Notes under the pieces: generated by a model
Database searches by the model: none
Told to the model about the DNA's origin: nothing
The model's input: the letters and a program-made list of their open reading frames with translations, nothing else
Translations under genes and position numbers: made by a program
Shown: positions 34,538 to 36,088 of the stretch, one piece after another
Layout: each line of letters begins with the position of its first letter
Numbering within the stretch: the first letter of the stretch is position 1
Source of the DNA: Pseudomonadota bacterium
GTDB taxonomy: Bacteria; Pseudomonadota; Gammaproteobacteria; Xanthomonadales; Xanthomonadaceae
NCBI GenBank assembly: GCA_020161335.1
Contig: JAIUOJ010000017.1
Location: 1 to 36,088 of the forward strand
Direction of reading: 5' to 3'
DNA length: 36,088 nt

Positions 34538-35296
34538 TCAGTTCCCCTTTGCCCAGCGCGCGTCGTAGGCGGCGCGCAGCGTGGCGAAGTCGGCATTCAC
34601 CGCCTCCTCGCTGCGCGCGCCGCGCAGCTTCAGCAGCGAGCGCTGCAGCCGCGACAGGTTGCGCATGCGCCAACCGGTGTCGGGCACGTGCATGGTGCTG
34701 CGGTCGAAATCGATCATCCAGCCCTTGCCCGTTTCGTCGAACAGCAGGTTGTTGGCGTTGAGGTCGGCATGGTCGAGGCCCTCGCGGTGGAAGCGCGCCA
34801 CCAGCCGGCCGGCACTCGCCCAGGGGGCTGCGGCACCCAGTTCGGCCGCCAGGTCGGCCAGCGCGCGCACGCCGCGCAGGCGCTCGACGATGATCCAGGC
34901 GCGGTAGCTGAAGCGCGAACGCAGGTAGCAGGCGGCCACCGGGCGCGGCACCGGGCACTTGCGGTGCAGCAGTTCGCGCAGCAGGCGGTACTCGGCGAAG
35001 CTGCGGACGCGCTCGGCCCCGCGCCAGAGGTAGCGGTCGCGGCTGAATTTGGCCGCCAGCCCGCCGCGCAGGTACTGGCGCAGCACGCAGGGCCCATGGC
35101 TGGCCTCGATGAACCAGGCCCCGCCGCGGCCGCTGCCCTGCACCTGCTGGGCGCGCATGCCCCACTGCTGCGGATCGAACCAGCGCGGATCGACTTGCCG
35201 CAACTGCGTCGAGTCGAACAGAATCGCGCCGTATTCCCCGCTGCCACGATCGTCGTGGAAGGGCGTCAGGCTTTCAGTGGCGTCGAACGCGGCCAT
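34538..35296 (-). CDS. kdkA: 3-deoxy-D-manno-octulosonate (Kdo) kinase
   Basis: A 252-residue kinase of the KdkA/WaaP fold. [20 protein letters not shown] is the nucleotide-binding region, and [20 protein letters not shown] followed by MIDFD holds the catalytic loop and metal-binding Asp. KdkA phosphorylates Kdo on lipid A-core at the inner face of the inner membrane; single-Kdo lipopolysaccharide with phosphate is known in groups with this gene, including Xanthomonas. It heads the run leading into the moa genes and is divergent, with a 19-bp gap, from the GT9 gene, also an LPS enzyme. Confidence 0.92.
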   Translation of the reverse strand: MAAFDATESLTPFHDDRGSGEYGAILFDSTQLRQVDPRWFDPQQWGMRAQQVQGSGRGGAWFIEASHGPCVLRQYLRGGLAAKFSRDRYLWRGAERVRSFAEYRLLRELLHRKCPVPRPVAACYLRSRFSYRAWIIVERLRGVRALADLAAELGAAAPWASAGRLVARFHREGLDHADLNANNLLFDETGKGWMIDFDRSTMHVPDTGWRMRNLSRLQRSLLKLRGARSEEAVNADFATLRAAYDARWAKGN

Positions 35297-35315
35297 CCTG
35301 CGAGTCTACCAAGCC

Positions 35316-36088
35316 GTGACCCAACCGCCCGCCGCGCCCCGCTCGATCTGCCTGCTGCGCCTGTCGGCGCTGGGAGACGTGACCCATGTGCTGCCACTGA
35401 TCCGCACGCTGCGCGCGGCCTGGCCGGACGTCACGCTCACCTGGGTGATCGGCAAGGGGGAACAGCGCCTGCTGGAGGGCCTGGCCGGCGTCGAATTCCT
35501 CGTCTACGACAAGAAAACCGGCCTGGCCGGGATGCGGGCGCTGCGGCGCGGGCTGCAGGGCCGGCGTTTCGACGCCCTGCTGCAGATGCAGGTCGCTGCG
35601 CGCGCCAACCTGCTCTCGGCGTTCCTGCCGGCGCAACGGCGCATCGGCTACGACCGCGCGCGGGCGAAGGACCTGCACGGCCTGTTCATCAACGAACGCA
35701 TCCCCGACCGCCCCGGCATCCACGTGCTGGACGCCATCGGCAGCTTCTGCGAACCGCTGGGCCTGCGCCAGGCCGCCGTCGGCTGGGACATGCCCGTGCC
35801 CGGCGAAGCGCGCGAGTGGGCCGCCGCGCAATGGCCGACCGATGACGCGCCGACCCTGCTGGTCTCGCCCTGCTCCAGCCACGTGCGCCGCAACTGGCGT
35901 GCCGAACGCTACGCCGCGGTGGCCGACCACGCCGCCGCCCAGGGCTGGCGCATCGTGCTGTGCGGCGGCCGCAGCGCGCTCGAACGCGACACCACCGACG
36001 CGATCCTCGCCGCGATGCGCGCACCCGCGCTCGACCTCGTCGGCAAGGACACGCTGAAGCAGCTGCCCGCCCTGCTCGAACGCGCCGA
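35316..36088 (+). CDS. GT9 (heptosyltransferase-like) glycosyltransferase, cut by window edge
   Basis: The first 257 residues of a glycosyltransferase family 9 protein; the gene continues past 36088. ICLLRLSALGDVTHVLPLIR is the hallmark N-terminal strand and loop, LLQMQVAARANLLSAFLPAQ and RRIGYDRARAKDLHGLFI follow, and SPCSSHVRRNWRAERYAAVA is the start of the donor-binding domain. GT9 enzymes add heptose to the LPS inner core at the cytoplasmic face of the inner membrane. The GTG at 35316 is the first start that keeps the whole fold. WaaC, WaaF or WaaQ type cannot be decided from the part seen. Confidence 0.9.
   Translation, partial: MTQPPAAPRSICLLRLSALGDVTHVLPLIRTLRAAWPDVTLTWVIGKGEQRLLEGLAGVEFLVYDKKTGLAGMRALRRGLQGRRFDALLQMQVAARANLLSAFLPAQRRIGYDRARAKDLHGLFINERIPDRPGIHVLDAIGSFCEPLGLRQAAVGWDMPVPGEAREWAAAQWPTDDAPTLLVSPCSSHVRRNWRAERYAAVADHAAAQGWRIVLCGGRSALERDTTDAILAAMRAPALDLVGKDTLKQLPALLERA

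Overview
The window is GC-rich, densely coding chromosomal DNA from a gammaproteobacterium, most likely of the Xanthomonadaceae (Lysobacter, Luteimonas or Xanthomonas type). This rests on gene order (yceD-rpmF-fabH-fabD-fabG-acpP-fabF followed by pabB-mltG-tmk-holB-pilZ; ffs beside dnaX-ybaB-recR), the type of PilZ, and intergenic repeats of a kind seen in this family. The assignment is made from memory of gene order and protein families, not from a search. It looks like core genome: there is no transposase, phage gene or CRISPR array.

Layout. 1-213 is the start of an rpoE-type sigma factor gene with a good sigma-E-like promoter of its own. 452-4675 holds a fadJ-like beta-oxidation fusion enzyme and an LTA-synthase-like membrane phosphotransferase. 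4691-6382 is a TPR lipoprotein on the minus strand. 6583-12089 (minus) is an overlapping operon, pabB-mltG-tmk-holB-pilZ-DUF4380. 12090-12738 is non-coding and contains two inverted copies of a roughly 200-265 bp repeat element with terminator hairpins. 12739-18361 (minus) is the fatty acid synthesis operon fabF/acpP/fabG/fabD/fabH with rpmF and yceD at its head. 18427-19446 (plus) is a small membrane protein and the Maf-type nucleotide pyrophosphatase YceF. 19456-21318 is a GT39-type glycosyltransferase. 21365-25232 is a moxR-DUF58-tgpA set, followed by a Slp-type lipoprotein.

25819-29268 (minus) is dnaX-ybaB-recR followed by a HIT protein, with a 7-bp tandem repeat array between recR and the HIT gene. 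29362-30247 (plus) is an RNA-gene segment: a tRNA-Ser(GGA) with promoter and terminator, several strong hairpins, the 4.5S SRP RNA, and a 3 x 99 bp tandem repeat that begins at the 3' end of the SRP RNA. A TonB-C-like lipoprotein gene follows. 31163-35296 (minus) is kdkA, a metallo-beta-lactamase-fold protein, moaA, a DUF1801 protein, moaC, moaD and moaE, nearly all overlapping. The window ends in a divergent GT9 heptosyltransferase-like gene.

I found no convincing new multi-gene system. The signals that ordinary annotation would miss are the repeats and RNA-level structures (SRP-linked 99-bp repeats, G-rich heptamer array, inverted repeat pair with opposed terminators, inverted copy of the tRNA 3' end), a near-leaderless consensus promoter in front of yceD, and residue-level oddities in PabB, HolB and the HIT protein.
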